64,000 bases of DNA from Sulfitobacter alexandrii (GCF_001886735.1 NZ_CP018076.1:434001-498000); one strand, 5' to 3'; positions 17,494 to 26,444 are shown, counted from the stretch's first letter. Notes: generated from the sequence alone by a model not told the origin. Program-made: numbers and translations.

Positions 17494-18326
17494 TGGAAAA
17501 AGATGTTCCCGATCAGCTCTCCGTTCTGGGTCACCCGCAGCGACTGGCCGTGTTCCGTTTGCTCATGCGCCGCTATCCGGACCGCGTGCCGGCGGGTGAA
17601 TTGGCGGCGACGCTCGGCATCAAGGCCAGCACGATGTCCACCTACCTGTCCGCCCTGACGCGGGAACGTCTCGTGGAACAGCAGCGATCGGGCACATCGC
17701 TTCTCTACGCCATCGACATGAGCGCGGTGCAACGGCTGTTCGGATACCTTTTCAGCGACTGCTGCCGCGGGCGCCCGGACGTCTGCCTGCCTTTCAGCAC
17801 GGGAACCCCTGCCATGCCTGACCGCAAATACAACGTTCTCTTCATCTGCGTCGGGAACTCCGCCCGTTCCATCTTTGCCGAGTCGATCCTGCGCGAATAC
17901 GCGGGCGACCGGTTCAACGCGTTCTCCGCCGGTACGCGTCCGGGCACACAGCTCAATCCGTTCGCGGTTCAGGTCCTGAAAGACAAGGGCCACGATATTT
18001 CGGTGTTGCGGTCAAAGGATCTGACGGAGTTCTCGGGCCCCGACGCCCCACATTTCGATTTCGTTTTCACGGTCTGCGATCAGGCTGCGAACGAAGAGTG
18101 CCCCGCGTGGGAAGGGCAGCCCGTGACCGGCCATTGGGGCATGCCCGATCCGGTCAAGGCCGAGGGGAGGGACGCGCAGAAGGCGCTGGCCTTCCAGCAC
18201 GCCTACGGCGCGCTGAAGCGCCGGATCGAATTGTTCACTGCACTCCATCCGGACTCTCTGAGCCGTGCAGCCATACAGCAGGCCGTCGATGATATCGGCC
18301 GCGCCAAACCCGAGGTGACCGCATGA
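17493..18326 (+). CDS. ArsR-type repressor fused to low-molecular-weight arsenate reductase
   Basis: A 277-residue fusion. Residues 1-100 form a winged-helix ArsR domain ([14 protein letters not shown], helix [16 protein letters not shown]) ending in cysteines C90, C91 and C98 in [10 protein letters not shown], suited to bind As(III). Residues 110-270 are an LMW-phosphatase-type arsenate reductase with catalytic C119 and R125 in CVGNSAR. So one chain senses arsenite and reduces arsenate. No Shine-Dalgarno sequence precedes the ATG, which abuts the operator. It couples to the GAPDH gene by a four-base overlap. Confidence 0.93.
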   Translation: MEKDVPDQLSVLGHPQRLAVFRLLMRRYPDRVPAGELAATLGIKASTMSTYLSALTRERLVEQQRSGTSLLYAIDMSAVQRLFGYLFSDCCRGRPDVCLPFSTGTPAMPDRKYNVLFICVGNSARSIFAESILREYAGDRFNAFSAGTRPGTQLNPFAVQVLKDKGHDISVLRSKDLTEFSGPDAPHFDFVFTVCDQAANEECPAWEGQPVTGHWGMPDPVKAEGRDAQKALAFQHAYGALKRRIELFTALHPDSLSRAAIQQAVDDIGRAKPEVTA

Positions 18327-19321
18327 CGACCTACGCAATCAACGGCCTTGGCCGCATCGGCAAGCTTGCCCTTCGCCCCCTGCTGGAAACCGGCGCGAAG
18401 ATCGCCTGGATCAACGATGCCGTCGGCGATCCCGGGATGCACGCGCATCTGCTGGAATTCGACACCGTCCACGGGCGCTGGAGGGCGGACTTTGCCCATG
18501 ACGCTGACAGCGTGACAATCGACGGTACCCGCATCCCCTTCATCGGCACGAAGTCCCTGTCAGACTTGCCGCTCGACGGCGTAGACGTGGTGATCGACTG
18601 CACCGGCGTCTTCAAGTCCGAGGCAAAGCTGGCCCCGTATTTCGAGGCCGGTGTGAAGAAGGTCGTCGTGTCGGCGCCCGTCAAGGACGGCCCTACCGCG
18701 AACATTGTCATGGGTGTTAACCACGACACCTATGATCCGGCGCAGCACCGCATCGTGACCGCCGCCTCCTGCACCACCAATTGCCTCGCGCCGGTGGTGA
18801 AGGTCGTGCACGAGACCTTCGGGATCAAGCATGGCTCCATGACGACGATCCATGACGTGACGAACACGCAGACGATCGTCGACCGTCCGGCCAAGGACCT
18901 GCGCCGGGCCCGATCCGCCCTGAACTCTCTGATCCCTACGACCACCGGGTCGGCGACCGCGATCACGCTGATCTACCCGGAACTGAAAGGCCGCCTGAAT
19001 GGCCACGCCGTGCGGGTGCCTCTGCTGAACGCCTCGCTCACCGACTGTGTGTTCGAACTGGAACGGGCCACCACCGTGGAAGAGGTCAACGCCGCCTTCA
19101 AGGCGGCGGCGGACGGCCCGCTCAGGGGCATCCTCGGCTACGAGACCCGCCCGCTGGTGTCGACCGATTACACCAACGACCCGCGGTCCTCGATCATCGA
19201 CGCCCCCTCGACCATGGTCGTCAATGGCACCCAGCTGAAGGTCTACGCCTGGTATGACAACGAATGGGGATATGCCTGCCGTCTGGCGGACGTGGCGCTG
19301 ATGGTCGGGGCGTCTTTGTGA
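18323..19321 (+). CDS. ArsJ-associated glyceraldehyde-3-phosphate dehydrogenase
   Basis: A 332-residue GAPDH with NAD-binding [14 protein letters not shown], catalytic C150 in ASCTTNC and the [11 protein letters not shown]-terminal motif. In this type of cassette the enzyme uses arsenate in place of phosphate to make 1-arseno-3-phosphoglycerate, which ArsJ then expels. It overlaps the ArsR-ArsC gene by four bases and ArsJ by four, so the three are one translationally coupled operon. A purely glycolytic role is less likely given this context. Confidence 0.93.
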   Translation: MTTYAINGLGRIGKLALRPLLETGAKIAWINDAVGDPGMHAHLLEFDTVHGRWRADFAHDADSVTIDGTRIPFIGTKSLSDLPLDGVDVVIDCTGVFKSEAKLAPYFEAGVKKVVVSAPVKDGPTANIVMGVNHDTYDPAQHRIVTAASCTTNCLAPVVKVVHETFGIKHGSMTTIHDVTNTQTIVDRPAKDLRRARSALNSLIPTTTGSATAITLIYPELKGRLNGHAVRVPLLNASLTDCVFELERATTVEEVNAAFKAAADGPLRGILGYETRPLVSTDYTNDPRSSIIDAPSTMVVNGTQLKVYAWYDNEWGYACRLADVALMVGASL

Positions 19322-20577
19322 ACGACCGGCCGGAAGGCCTGTCGGCCTACATCGCCGTCACGGCGGCGTATTGGGCGTTCATGCTGACGGACGGGGCACT
19401 GCGGATGCTGGTGCTTCTCCACTTCCATACACTCGGCTTCAGCCCGGTGCAGCTGGCCTACCTCTTCGTCCTCTACGAGGTTGCGGGGATGATCACCAAC
19501 CTCGCCGCCGGCTGGATCGCACGTCGGTTCGGGCTGACCTCCACGCTATATGTCGGGATCGGGTTGCAGGTGATCGCCCTGCTGGCTCTGGCGCAGCTTG
19601 ATCCGGAATGGAGCATTGCCGTCTCGGTGGCTTTCGTGATGTGCGTGCAGGGGCTGTCGGGGGTCGCCAAGGATCTGGCAAAGATGTCGTCGAAATCGGC
19701 GGTGAAACTGCTCGCTCCGACCGCGAACGGAGGACTCTTTCGATGGGTCGCCGTGCTGACAGGATCAAAAAACGCCGTGAAGGGCGTCGGCTTCCTGCTG
19801 GGCGCTGCGCTGCTGGCCGGGATTGGCTTCGACTGGGCCGTGCTGGCGATGGCGATGGGGCTGGGGGTGGTCCTTCTGGCGGTGGTGGTCTTCATGCCCT
19901 CGGGCCTGCCCAAGGGGAAGAAGGGCACGAAGTTCTCCGAAGTGTTCTCGAAATCCGCCAATGTGAATTGGCTGTCGGCGGCACGCGTCTTCCTGTTCGG
20001 GGCGCGCGACGTGTGGTTCGTCGTGGGCATCCCGGTCTATTTCTACGCGGTCCTGTCCGATGGGACTGAGGCGGGCAACCGTGCCGCGTTCTTCCTGATC
20101 GGGACGTTCATGGCGGTCTGGATCATCCTCTACGGGATGGTGCAGGCCGCTGCGCCCGGGATCCTGCGTGCGGCGAGCAGACCGGAGGGCGAACTGATCC
20201 GCGCGGCCCGGGGCTGGGCCCTTGCGCTCTTTGTCGTGCCCGCCGCGCTCACGGTGGCCGTTGCCCTCTCGCCCGCGCCGCAGACGTGGCTGACGGTGAC
20301 GCTCGTGGCAGGCCTGCTGGCATTCGGGGCGGTTTTCGCCGTCAATTCTTCGCTCCATTCCTACCTGATCCTTGCCTTCTCGAAATCCGACCGGGTGACG
20401 ATGGATGTGGGCTTCTACTACATGGCCAATGCGGGCGGTCGTCTGATCGGCACGCTTCTGTCCGGCCTGACCTACCAGATCGGCGGGTTGACCCTCGTCA
20501 TGGGCACGGCGGCCGCATTTGTCTTGCTGTCAGCGATGACCTCGGGGCGCCTGACCGATCAGTCAGCGGCAGGGTGA
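19318..20577 (+). CDS. arsJ: organoarsenical efflux MFS transporter ArsJ
   Basis: A 419-residue major-facilitator protein with about 11-12 membrane segments, including [20 protein letters not shown] at the start and [17 protein letters not shown] between helices, both typical of ArsJ. It exports 1-arseno-3-phosphoglycerate, giving arsenate resistance together with the upstream GAPDH. A GTG start at 19318 overlapping the GAPDH stop (GTGA) is preferred over an ATG inside the upstream gene. Confidence 0.92.
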   Translation: MNDRPEGLSAYIAVTAAYWAFMLTDGALRMLVLLHFHTLGFSPVQLAYLFVLYEVAGMITNLAAGWIARRFGLTSTLYVGIGLQVIALLALAQLDPEWSIAVSVAFVMCVQGLSGVAKDLAKMSSKSAVKLLAPTANGGLFRWVAVLTGSKNAVKGVGFLLGAALLAGIGFDWAVLAMAMGLGVVLLAVVVFMPSGLPKGKKGTKFSEVFSKSANVNWLSAARVFLFGARDVWFVVGIPVYFYAVLSDGTEAGNRAAFFLIGTFMAVWIILYGMVQAAAPGILRAASRPEGELIRAARGWALALFVVPAALTVAVALSPAPQTWLTVTLVAGLLAFGAVFAVNSSLHSYLILAFSKSDRVTMDVGFYYMANAGGRLIGTLLSGLTYQIGGLTLVMGTAAAFVLLSAMTSGRLTDQSAAG

Positions 20578-20647
20578 CGTCCCGGCGCTGACCTTCGGGT
20601 TTCTGCCCAAGGTCTCGTCTTGAGGGGCCCGCTGATTAATGCGCGCG

Positions 20648-21403
20648 CTAGCTTTCCGGTCGGTCGAACCCCAGCCCTAGCGCCGCGCGCCGCAGGATAT
20701 CGAGGATCTGGGCGCGCCGTTCCGGTTCCTGCAGCATCCCGACCGTCGCCGTCGTACCGAGCGCTGCGGGAACACCGCCAATCAGGCCGCAGGGCACCGC
20801 CAGCGCGCCTGCGCCCATCTCGAACTCGTTCTCGAGGTGGCACGCGCCTTCCTGGGCGGCTGCTTCGATCGAGGCGCGGAGGCGCGATCTGTCCACCTCT
20901 GTCGCGGAGGTGAACTGCCGGATTTCCGCATCGTTCAGGTAACCTTCGCGCTCCGCAGGGGGAAGCTGGGCCAAAAGCACCCGGCCCATGGCGGTCGGGA
21001 GCAGGGGCAGGGTGCTGCCCACCGTGAAGCCAAGGGAAATCCGCGCTGAAGGCGTGGCGGCACGGGCGACATAGATGGCCCTTTGACCGTCCAGCGTGGC
21101 AAGCGCGATCTCGCTGTCGAGTTCCGGCGCGGCCCTGTCGAGCACCGGTTGCACACGCCGGCCGAAATCGTGCCCGGCGAGATAGCCCGCACCCAAAGCA
21201 AGGGTGCGCGCCGTCAGCTCGAGTGCCCGGCCCGTCTGCCGCAGGTAGCCACAGTCCACCAGGGTCAGGCAGAGCCGCCGCGCCGTGGCCTTGTCGAAAC
21301 CGGTGCGGCGCGCGACCTCGGCCATCGTCATGCTGTGCGGCGCCGTCTGAAAACAGGCGAGCACCTGCAGTCCCTTGGCGAAGGTGCTTGCTCCGATCGT
21401 CAT
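20648..21403 (-). CDS. IclR-family transcriptional regulator
   Basis: A 251-residue regulator with an N-terminal winged helix (MTMAEVARRTGFDKATARRLCLTL, residues 25-48 approximately) and a C-terminal GAF-like effector domain (LPLLPTAMGRVLLAQLPPAE; AGALAVPCGLIGGVPAALG). The ATG at 21403 was preferred; the frame continues further upstream but crosses the probable promoter. It is divergent from the Rieske gene at 21486 and most likely controls that catabolic cluster. The effector is unknown. Confidence 0.9.
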   Translation of the reverse strand: MTIGASTFAKGLQVLACFQTAPHSMTMAEVARRTGFDKATARRLCLTLVDCGYLRQTGRALELTARTLALGAGYLAGHDFGRRVQPVLDRAAPELDSEIALATLDGQRAIYVARAATPSARISLGFTVGSTLPLLPTAMGRVLLAQLPPAEREGYLNDAEIRQFTSATEVDRSRLRASIEAAAQEGACHLENEFEMGAGALAVPCGLIGGVPAALGTTATVGMLQEPERRAQILDILRRAALGLGFDRPES

Positions 21404-21485
21404 GTTGACAAAACTCCCGGCCGCGATAAGATCAATTATCGACTTAAAGTTCAAATAACGCACTATTGATGGGCCGTCAACGCGT
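21404..21485. promoter_or_regulatory. divergent promoter region iclR / Rieske operon
   Basis: Eighty-two bases between divergent genes with an AT-rich core (AAGATCAATTATCGACTT near 21427-21445) where the IclR protein would be expected to bind. Confidence 0.45.
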
Positions 21486-21914
21486 ATGACCGACAGCAGC
21501 AAGATCGATACGGACGCCGACAATGCAGAGGGCGACTGGGTCCAGATCGCGGAAGTCGGACAGCTCGACCCGGAGCGTCCGCTGATCCCGGTCACACTTG
21601 GCGGCAGACCGTTCGTTCTGTTCCGGGATGACGACGGCCATCTGGGGCTTATCGGCCGGCACTGCCCCCACCGCGGGGCGGATCTGTGCTACGGTCGGCT
21701 GGAAGACAGCGGGCTGCGGTGCCCCTTTCACGGCTGGCATTTCGACAGGACCGGCCAATGCGTGGAGCAGCCCGCCGAACCGGAAGGGTCGCAGATGTAC
21801 AAGGCCATCAAGGTGCCGATGGTGCCCGTCAGGGAAGAAGAGGGCCGAATTTTGGCCCGGCGCGTTCTCCCTCGGGAGGACGCCCGCGCAACCGCAGGAA
21901 AGGATCGACCATGA
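21486..21914 (+). CDS. stand-alone Rieske [2Fe-2S] protein, probable oxygenase subunit
   Basis: A 142-residue Rieske protein. All four cluster ligands are visible as C60-x-H62 in CPH and C79-x-x-H82 in CPFH, followed by GWHFD. The surroundings (RHCPHRGADLCYGRLEDSGL) look like the Rieske domain of phthalate-dioxygenase-type oxygenases rather than a BphA3-type ferredoxin. Its stop overlaps the start of the oxygenase gene (ATGA), whose product lacks these ligands. I infer that this protein supplies the cluster to that subunit, either as a partner chain or as the electron donor. Confidence 0.85.
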   Translation: MTDSSKIDTDADNAEGDWVQIAEVGQLDPERPLIPVTLGGRPFVLFRDDDGHLGLIGRHCPHRGADLCYGRLEDSGLRCPFHGWHFDRTGQCVEQPAEPEGSQMYKAIKVPMVPVREEEGRILARRVLPREDARATAGKDRP

Positions 21915-23137
21915 TCAGTCAGGAACTCAACGACCGCATCACCCGGGTCGGCCCGGGAACGCCGGCGGGTGCCGTTTTGCGGCGCTACTGGCAGCCTGCG
22001 GCGCTGAGCGACGAGATGGCGCGCGGACTGCCGCTGGCGGTGAACCTGTTGGGCGAACGGCTTGCGCTGGTGGCCGATGATCGCGGCGGCCTGCAGCTTG
22101 TGCCGCGCGAAGCCGCCGCCGACGAGGCGCCGAGCCATTCACCCGACCCGTCCGAGATCGTGCTGGTCAAGGGGGGGCCGGTGTACCCGGCGCAGGAAAG
22201 AAACGGCGTGGTGTTCGCCTACCTCGGTCCCGACACGCCGCCCTCCTTTCCCGAGTTCGACTGCTTCCGCGCGCCGGAAAGCCATGTCTTCGCCTTCAAG
22301 GGCCTGTGGGAATGCAACTGGCTGCAGGCCCTGGAAATCGGGATCGACCCGGCACATGCGTCGTTCCTGCATCGGTTTCTCGAGGACGAGGATCCCGGCG
22401 ACGGCTACGGAAAACAGTTCCGCGACCGGGCGGCCCACACGAACATGCCGATGACACAGGTGTTGCGCGAATATCCGCGCCCCGACATCCAAGTGGAAGA
22501 GACCGACTTCGGCCTCAAGATCGTGGCCCTGCGCCACATGGAAAACGAACTGACCCACGTGCGCGTGACGAACCAGATCTTTCCCGACGCGATCTGCATT
22601 CCGATGTCGCGCGAGATGACGATCACGCAATGGCATGTGCCGATCGACGATGAGAATTGCTATTGGGTGTCGATGTTCACCAGTTTCGGTGCGCCCGTGA
22701 ACAAGGACGTGATGCGGGCGCAGCGTCTGGAAGAGCACGAACTGCCGACATACGCGCCGAAGAAGAACCGCGATAATCGCTATGGATACAACCCGGCCGA
22801 GCAGCAGAGCACGACCTACACGGGCATGGGGCTGGACATCAACGTCCACGACCAGTGGGCGGTCGAGGGCATGGGCGCCATTCAGGACCGCACCCAGGAG
22901 CATCTGGGGCGCAGCGACGTTGCCATCGTCCGGTACCGTCGGCTCTTGCGGAAGTGCATCGCGGCGGTGGAGGAGGCCGACGAGGCCGTGCTGCCGATGC
23001 GCGGGCAGGCGGACCTGTGCGCCCTGAAGGGGCCGCTATCGAACGATGCGATCGCGGAGACGCGTGATTGGTCCGGGGCAAACCACGCCGCCGACATGGC
23101 GCGGCGGGCGGCCTGCCCGTGGGACGCGACCGTCTGA
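21911..23137 (+). CDS. phthalate-dioxygenase-like oxygenase subunit lacking Rieske ligands
   Basis: A 408-residue ring-hydroxylating oxygenase alpha-type protein. The N-terminus (RVGPGTPAGAVLRRYWQPA) and the catalytic segment NWLQALEIGIDPAHASFLH, with iron ligands H149 and H154, match the phthalate 4,5-dioxygenase/O-demethylase family. Between residues 64 and 100, where the CxH...CxxH Rieske loops should be, there is a short Cys-free segment, after which the normal QERNGVVFAYLGP resumes. The mononuclear iron site is thus kept and the [2Fe-2S] site lost. Substrate unknown. Confidence 0.85.
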   Translation: MISQELNDRITRVGPGTPAGAVLRRYWQPAALSDEMARGLPLAVNLLGERLALVADDRGGLQLVPREAAADEAPSHSPDPSEIVLVKGGPVYPAQERNGVVFAYLGPDTPPSFPEFDCFRAPESHVFAFKGLWECNWLQALEIGIDPAHASFLHRFLEDEDPGDGYGKQFRDRAAHTNMPMTQVLREYPRPDIQVEETDFGLKIVALRHMENELTHVRVTNQIFPDAICIPMSREMTITQWHVPIDDENCYWVSMFTSFGAPVNKDVMRAQRLEEHELPTYAPKKNRDNRYGYNPAEQQSTTYTGMGLDINVHDQWAVEGMGAIQDRTQEHLGRSDVAIVRYRRLLRKCIAAVEEADEAVLPMRGQADLCALKGPLSNDAIAETRDWSGANHAADMARRAACPWDATV

Positions 23138-23144
23138 TCCGGGG

Positions 23145-24605
23145 ATGAAAACGCAAAGACATTCCCGCATCGGCGCAGGAAAACTGGCGCAGATGGGCCT
23201 GCTGGACGATGACGCGCAGCGTCAGGCGGCAGAGTTGCTGGACCGGGTCGAGGCCGACGGACTGGAAACCGTGCGGCTCGCCTTTTCGGACCAGCATGGC
23301 ATCCTGCGGGGCAAGACGCTGGTGGCATCTGCCCTTGAATCCGCATTCGTCTCGGGGTTGGGGCTGCCCTCGACCCTGCTGCTGAAGGACACGGCGCACC
23401 GGACGGTTTTCGATGTCTGGTCCGGTCGGGACGACCTCGACGGGTTGACGCTGAGGGGCGCCAGCGACGTTCTTCTGGTGCCGGATCCGGCGGCGTTCCA
23501 CAAACTCGACTGGGCGCCGAAGAGCGGGCTGCTTCTGGGTGACGTCGTGCTGCGCGACGGCGCGCCCATCCCCTTTGCCCCGCGGCATGTGCTGCGCACG
23601 GCGGTGGAACGGCTTGCGGGAACGGGCCATGTCGCGATGATGGGGCTGGAAGTGGAGTTTCAGGTGTTCGAGCGCATCGACGCGCGGCTCGACCATGGGC
23701 AGGCGACGATGCCGGGCGCGCCGGTCGCCACCCGCAACACGACGCAGGGCTATCAATACCTGACAGAGACGCGCTACGGCGAGGCGGAGGCGCTTCTCGA
23801 CGCGCTGCGCCGTGCGGCCGAGGTGATGGGCCTTGCGCCGCGCTCGGTCGAGATCGAGATGGGGCCGAGCCAGTACGAATTCACCTTCGACGCGTCCGAC
23901 CCGATGGAGCAGGCCGACCGGTTCGTGCTGTTCCGTACCATGGTCAAGGAAGTCTGCCACGCCCGTGGGCTGCACGGCAGTTTCATGGCCAAGCCCGGAC
24001 TGCCCAACGCTGCGGCCAACGGCTGGCACATCCATCAGTCCCTCGTCTCGGCCAAGGATGGTGTTCCGGCATTCATGCCCGAGCAGGACGGGATCCCCAC
24101 GCCGGCGGCCGAGGGGTGGATCGCGGGGCTGCTGGAACATGCCGCGGCGAGTTGCCTGCTCACGACGCCGACGGTCAACGGCTACAAGCGCTACACGCCG
24201 TTCCAGCTTGCGCCGAACCGCATCCAGTGGGGCACGGACAACCGCGGTGCGATGATCCGGGCGCTGATGTTCAGGGGCGACAGGGCGAGCCGGATCGAGA
24301 ACCGTGCTCCGGATTCCACCGCCAACCCTCATTACGCGCTGGCCGCGCAGATCCTGTCGGGGCTGGACGGGCTGCAACGCAAGGCCAGACCGCCTGCACC
24401 GACGTCAAATCCCTATGAGGGCGCCGCGCTCTTGCCGACAAGCCTCGGCGCCGCCATCGACGCGTTCGAGGCAAGTCCCCTGTTCCGCCAGACGCTTGGC
24501 GAGGGGTTCGTTTCCTATCTCGGCCATCTCAAACGGGCGGAATGGGACCGTTACCTCATGACCGTTTCGGACTGGGAGCAGGCCGAATACTTCAACCTGT
24601 TCTGA
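23145..24605 (+). CDS. glutamine-synthetase-family ligase
   Basis: A 486-residue protein of the glutamine synthetase superfamily. It has the beta-Grasp N-terminal half and the catalytic half with MGLEVEFQVFE, EIEMGPSQYEFTF, NGWHIHQSL and RIENRAPDSTANPHY. Such relatives ligate glutamate to amines other than ammonia, for example gamma-glutamylanilide or gamma-glutamylpolyamine synthases. Its position directly after a Rieske oxygenase recalls the aniline system, where glutamylation precedes dioxygenation. The amine substrate is not known. It starts seven bases after the oxygenase stop, with GGGG just upstream. Confidence 0.85.
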   Translation: MKTQRHSRIGAGKLAQMGLLDDDAQRQAAELLDRVEADGLETVRLAFSDQHGILRGKTLVASALESAFVSGLGLPSTLLLKDTAHRTVFDVWSGRDDLDGLTLRGASDVLLVPDPAAFHKLDWAPKSGLLLGDVVLRDGAPIPFAPRHVLRTAVERLAGTGHVAMMGLEVEFQVFERIDARLDHGQATMPGAPVATRNTTQGYQYLTETRYGEAEALLDALRRAAEVMGLAPRSVEIEMGPSQYEFTFDASDPMEQADRFVLFRTMVKEVCHARGLHGSFMAKPGLPNAAANGWHIHQSLVSAKDGVPAFMPEQDGIPTPAAEGWIAGLLEHAAASCLLTTPTVNGYKRYTPFQLAPNRIQWGTDNRGAMIRALMFRGDRASRIENRAPDSTANPHYALAAQILSGLDGLQRKARPPAPTSNPYEGAALLPTSLGAAIDAFEASPLFRQTLGEGFVSYLGHLKRAEWDRYLMTVSDWEQAEYFNLF

Positions 24606-24607
24606 CA

Positions 24608-25261
24608 ATGGCCGATCCGCAACCCGTCGTTGGCCGCTTCTTCGAGGACACGGCGGATGGCTATTTCCAGTTGCACGACACGCTCGCGCAGGTGCTGGCG
24701 CGCCACGGGTTCGCCAGCGCTTGGATCGTGCTGACACATGCCCCGATCATGGCCCTGCCTGATGTGCCGCGCCATGCACCCGTGCCCCTGCGCCTGCCGC
24801 GGGGCGCTGCCGGCACGCTGCGCCATGCCGCGTTGATCGCGGAGACCCGGGGCGACAGCGCGCGGTTGCGGGGCCGGGCGACGTGGTCCTGGCTCGACCG
24901 GCGGCCCGCCGAAGCGGTGTTCGACCCGAACTGGCGCCTCGCGGAGCCCGCGTTTCTCTGCGGTATCGGTTTTCAGGCGGGCACGCTGGAAGTCCCCGGT
25001 TTCGGCCGCCTGACCGCGGCCGGGCCGACCGGCGCCTTCGCCATCGGCGACCCGGGAATTGCCGCCCCGGACCGGGGCAGGTCGGGCAGGGTTCGCGCCT
25101 GGGCGATGGACGGCCTTGAGATACTGAACGCGGCAGCACACCCCGGCGGCGTCTGCTACGGCGAAACGCCGGGGCCGGATTGTTCGTCGCCCGCCATCCT
25201 CGTGGATACCGCCGACAGCGACACCGCGGCGGCAGCGGCGCGCCTCGCGGCGGAGCGGTAG
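24608..25261 (+). CDS. protein of unknown function in the Rieske/ligase operon
   Basis: A 217-residue soluble protein that begins two bases after the ligase stop, so it is certainly in that operon. I do not recognise a family. Visible features are an N-terminal GRFFEDTADGYFQLHDTLAQ helix region, a hydrophobic HAPIMALPDVPRHAP stretch, a glycine-rich centre and an alanine-rich C-terminus; few cysteines (three) and no membrane segment. A role as amidohydrolase, regulator or oxygenase accessory cannot be decided from sequence. Confidence 0.75.
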   Translation: MADPQPVVGRFFEDTADGYFQLHDTLAQVLARHGFASAWIVLTHAPIMALPDVPRHAPVPLRLPRGAAGTLRHAALIAETRGDSARLRGRATWSWLDRRPAEAVFDPNWRLAEPAFLCGIGFQAGTLEVPGFGRLTAAGPTGAFAIGDPGIAAPDRGRSGRVRAWAMDGLEILNAAAHPGGVCYGETPGPDCSSPAILVDTADSDTAAAAARLAAER

Positions 25262-25329
25262 GCGGCACGGCTGATAAGAACCGATGCCGCCGGCAGGGTC
25301 ATCGCGATCTGGCTCTTTCCCTAACAATC

Positions 25330-25340
25330 GTTTGGCAAAC
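25330..25340. promoter_or_regulatory. palindrome GTTTGGCAAAC upstream of the reductase gene
   Basis: An 11-base palindrome, with the overlapping CAATCGTTTGG beginning at 25325. Ten of its bases (GTTTGGCAAA) recur at 27358-27367 upstream of the first TRAP binding protein, and CAAACGTTTGG occurs at 44754 upstream of the second. Possible operator. Confidence 0.4.
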
Positions 25341-25410
25341 TGACCGGAATGGTGTTTCCTGCCGCAGGTACGGCCCGCCCGGGCCGATACCGAATTTCAC
25401 GGGGGCAGAC

Positions 25411-25461
25411 ATGCACAACAGATTCTCAGACACGTCCTGCACGCGGGATGCAGCGTTGTGA
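25411..25461 (+). CDS. possible 16-codon leader ORF coupled to the reductase
   Basis: An ATG at 25411 follows CACGGGGGCAGAC and opens a 16-codon frame (MHNRFSDTSCTRDAAL). Its TGA overlaps the GTG start of the next gene. The next gene has a weak binding site of its own, so ribosomes may reach it by termination-reinitiation from this mini-ORF. No attenuator hairpin was seen. Confidence 0.4.
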   Translation: MHNRFSDTSCTRDAAL

Positions 25462-26408
25462 CCTTGCGGATCGGGATCGTCGGCGCGGGCGCCATCGGCG
25501 GGTTCTTTGCTGCCCACCTTGGCCAGGCCGGTGCGGAAATCCGGCTGCTGGCGCGGGGGGCGACACTGGCCGCGCTGCGCGAGAAGGGCGTGCAGCTCGA
25601 GCACGACGGAGGCCGCATTCACATGGAGCCGACCGTCGTTTCCGACGATCCGGCGCAACTGGGTCCGGTGGATATCCTGATGATAACGGTCAAGGGGCAG
25701 GACACCGCGGCGGCGATTGCCAACCTCGATCCGATGATCGGGCCGGAGACCCGTCTTCTCAGCCTGCAGAACGGATTGGCGGGTCTCGAGGTCATGGCGG
25801 ACACCTATGGCGCAGACCGCGTGTTCAGCGGCATCACCTATGTGCCCGCCGGCGTGACCGAGCCGGGGCAGGTGCGCCACACCGGGGCCGTCACCCGAAC
25901 CCTGTTCGGTCCCTACGTGGCCGGCGCGGCGCATCCGAACGGGCCGCGGCTTGCCGAACTGGGTGCGGCCGCAGGTCTCGACATGTCCTACCTCGAAGAG
26001 CCGCTGCCGGAAATCTGGGCAAAGTTCGTCATGCTGGCCCCGTTCCACATCGTATGCGCGCTCACCCGCGCGCCGCTGGGCGCATGGATCGACTGCTCCG
26101 AGACCCGCGAGGTCTACCGCGCAGCGATGGCGGAAGTGGCGGCGCTGGCACGAGCGCGCGGTGTCGATCTGCCTGCCGACATCGTCGATCGCCACCTCGC
26201 GTTTTCCGTCTCGCAAGCCGACCGGCGGACGCGCGCGTCGATGCTCGACGACCTTGAACGTGGCCGCGCGACCGAGCTCGAGGCGACCGTGGGCTGGCTG
26301 GTGCGCGAGGCCAGGCGCCTTTCGGTGCCGGTGCCCGTCCACGACATGGGCTACGCGCTGCTCAAGCCTCTGTCGGCGGGACGCCCCCCGGCGGGGAGCG
26401 CCGCGTGA
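25458..26408 (+). CDS. 2-dehydropantoate 2-reductase family (ApbA/PanE-like) protein
   Basis: A 316-residue NADP-binding oxidoreductase. The N-terminal Rossmann motif is GIVGAGAIGGFFAAHL, followed by TVKGQDTAAAI and the C-terminal helical domain with the catalytic-lysine segment EIWAKFVMLAPFH. Family members reduce ketopantoate or other 2-oxo acids. In this catabolic setting, between the Rieske operon and an aldolase, a degradative 2-oxo-acid or hydroxy-acid step is as likely as pantothenate synthesis. A GTG start is used. Confidence 0.85.
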   Translation: MTLRIGIVGAGAIGGFFAAHLGQAGAEIRLLARGATLAALREKGVQLEHDGGRIHMEPTVVSDDPAQLGPVDILMITVKGQDTAAAIANLDPMIGPETRLLSLQNGLAGLEVMADTYGADRVFSGITYVPAGVTEPGQVRHTGAVTRTLFGPYVAGAAHPNGPRLAELGAAAGLDMSYLEEPLPEIWAKFVMLAPFHIVCALTRAPLGAWIDCSETREVYRAAMAEVAALARARGVDLPADIVDRHLAFSVSQADRRTRASMLDDLERGRATELEATVGWLVREARRLSVPVPVHDMGYALLKPLSAGRPPAGSAA

Positions 26409-26444
26409 CGTGGCAGCGCACCGCGTCGCGCCGAGGCATACAGA

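Noticed and set aside
18323-19321. Housekeeping glycolytic GAPDH
   Set aside because: It is translationally coupled on both sides to arsR-arsC and arsJ, which defines the arsenic-specific form.
21486-23137. Rieske pair as one oxygenase gene broken by a frameshift
   Set aside because: Joining the two frames would not give a normal protein: the large product already has its own N-terminal strand and the end of the Rieske domain, and the small protein is a complete Rieske fold with its own start.
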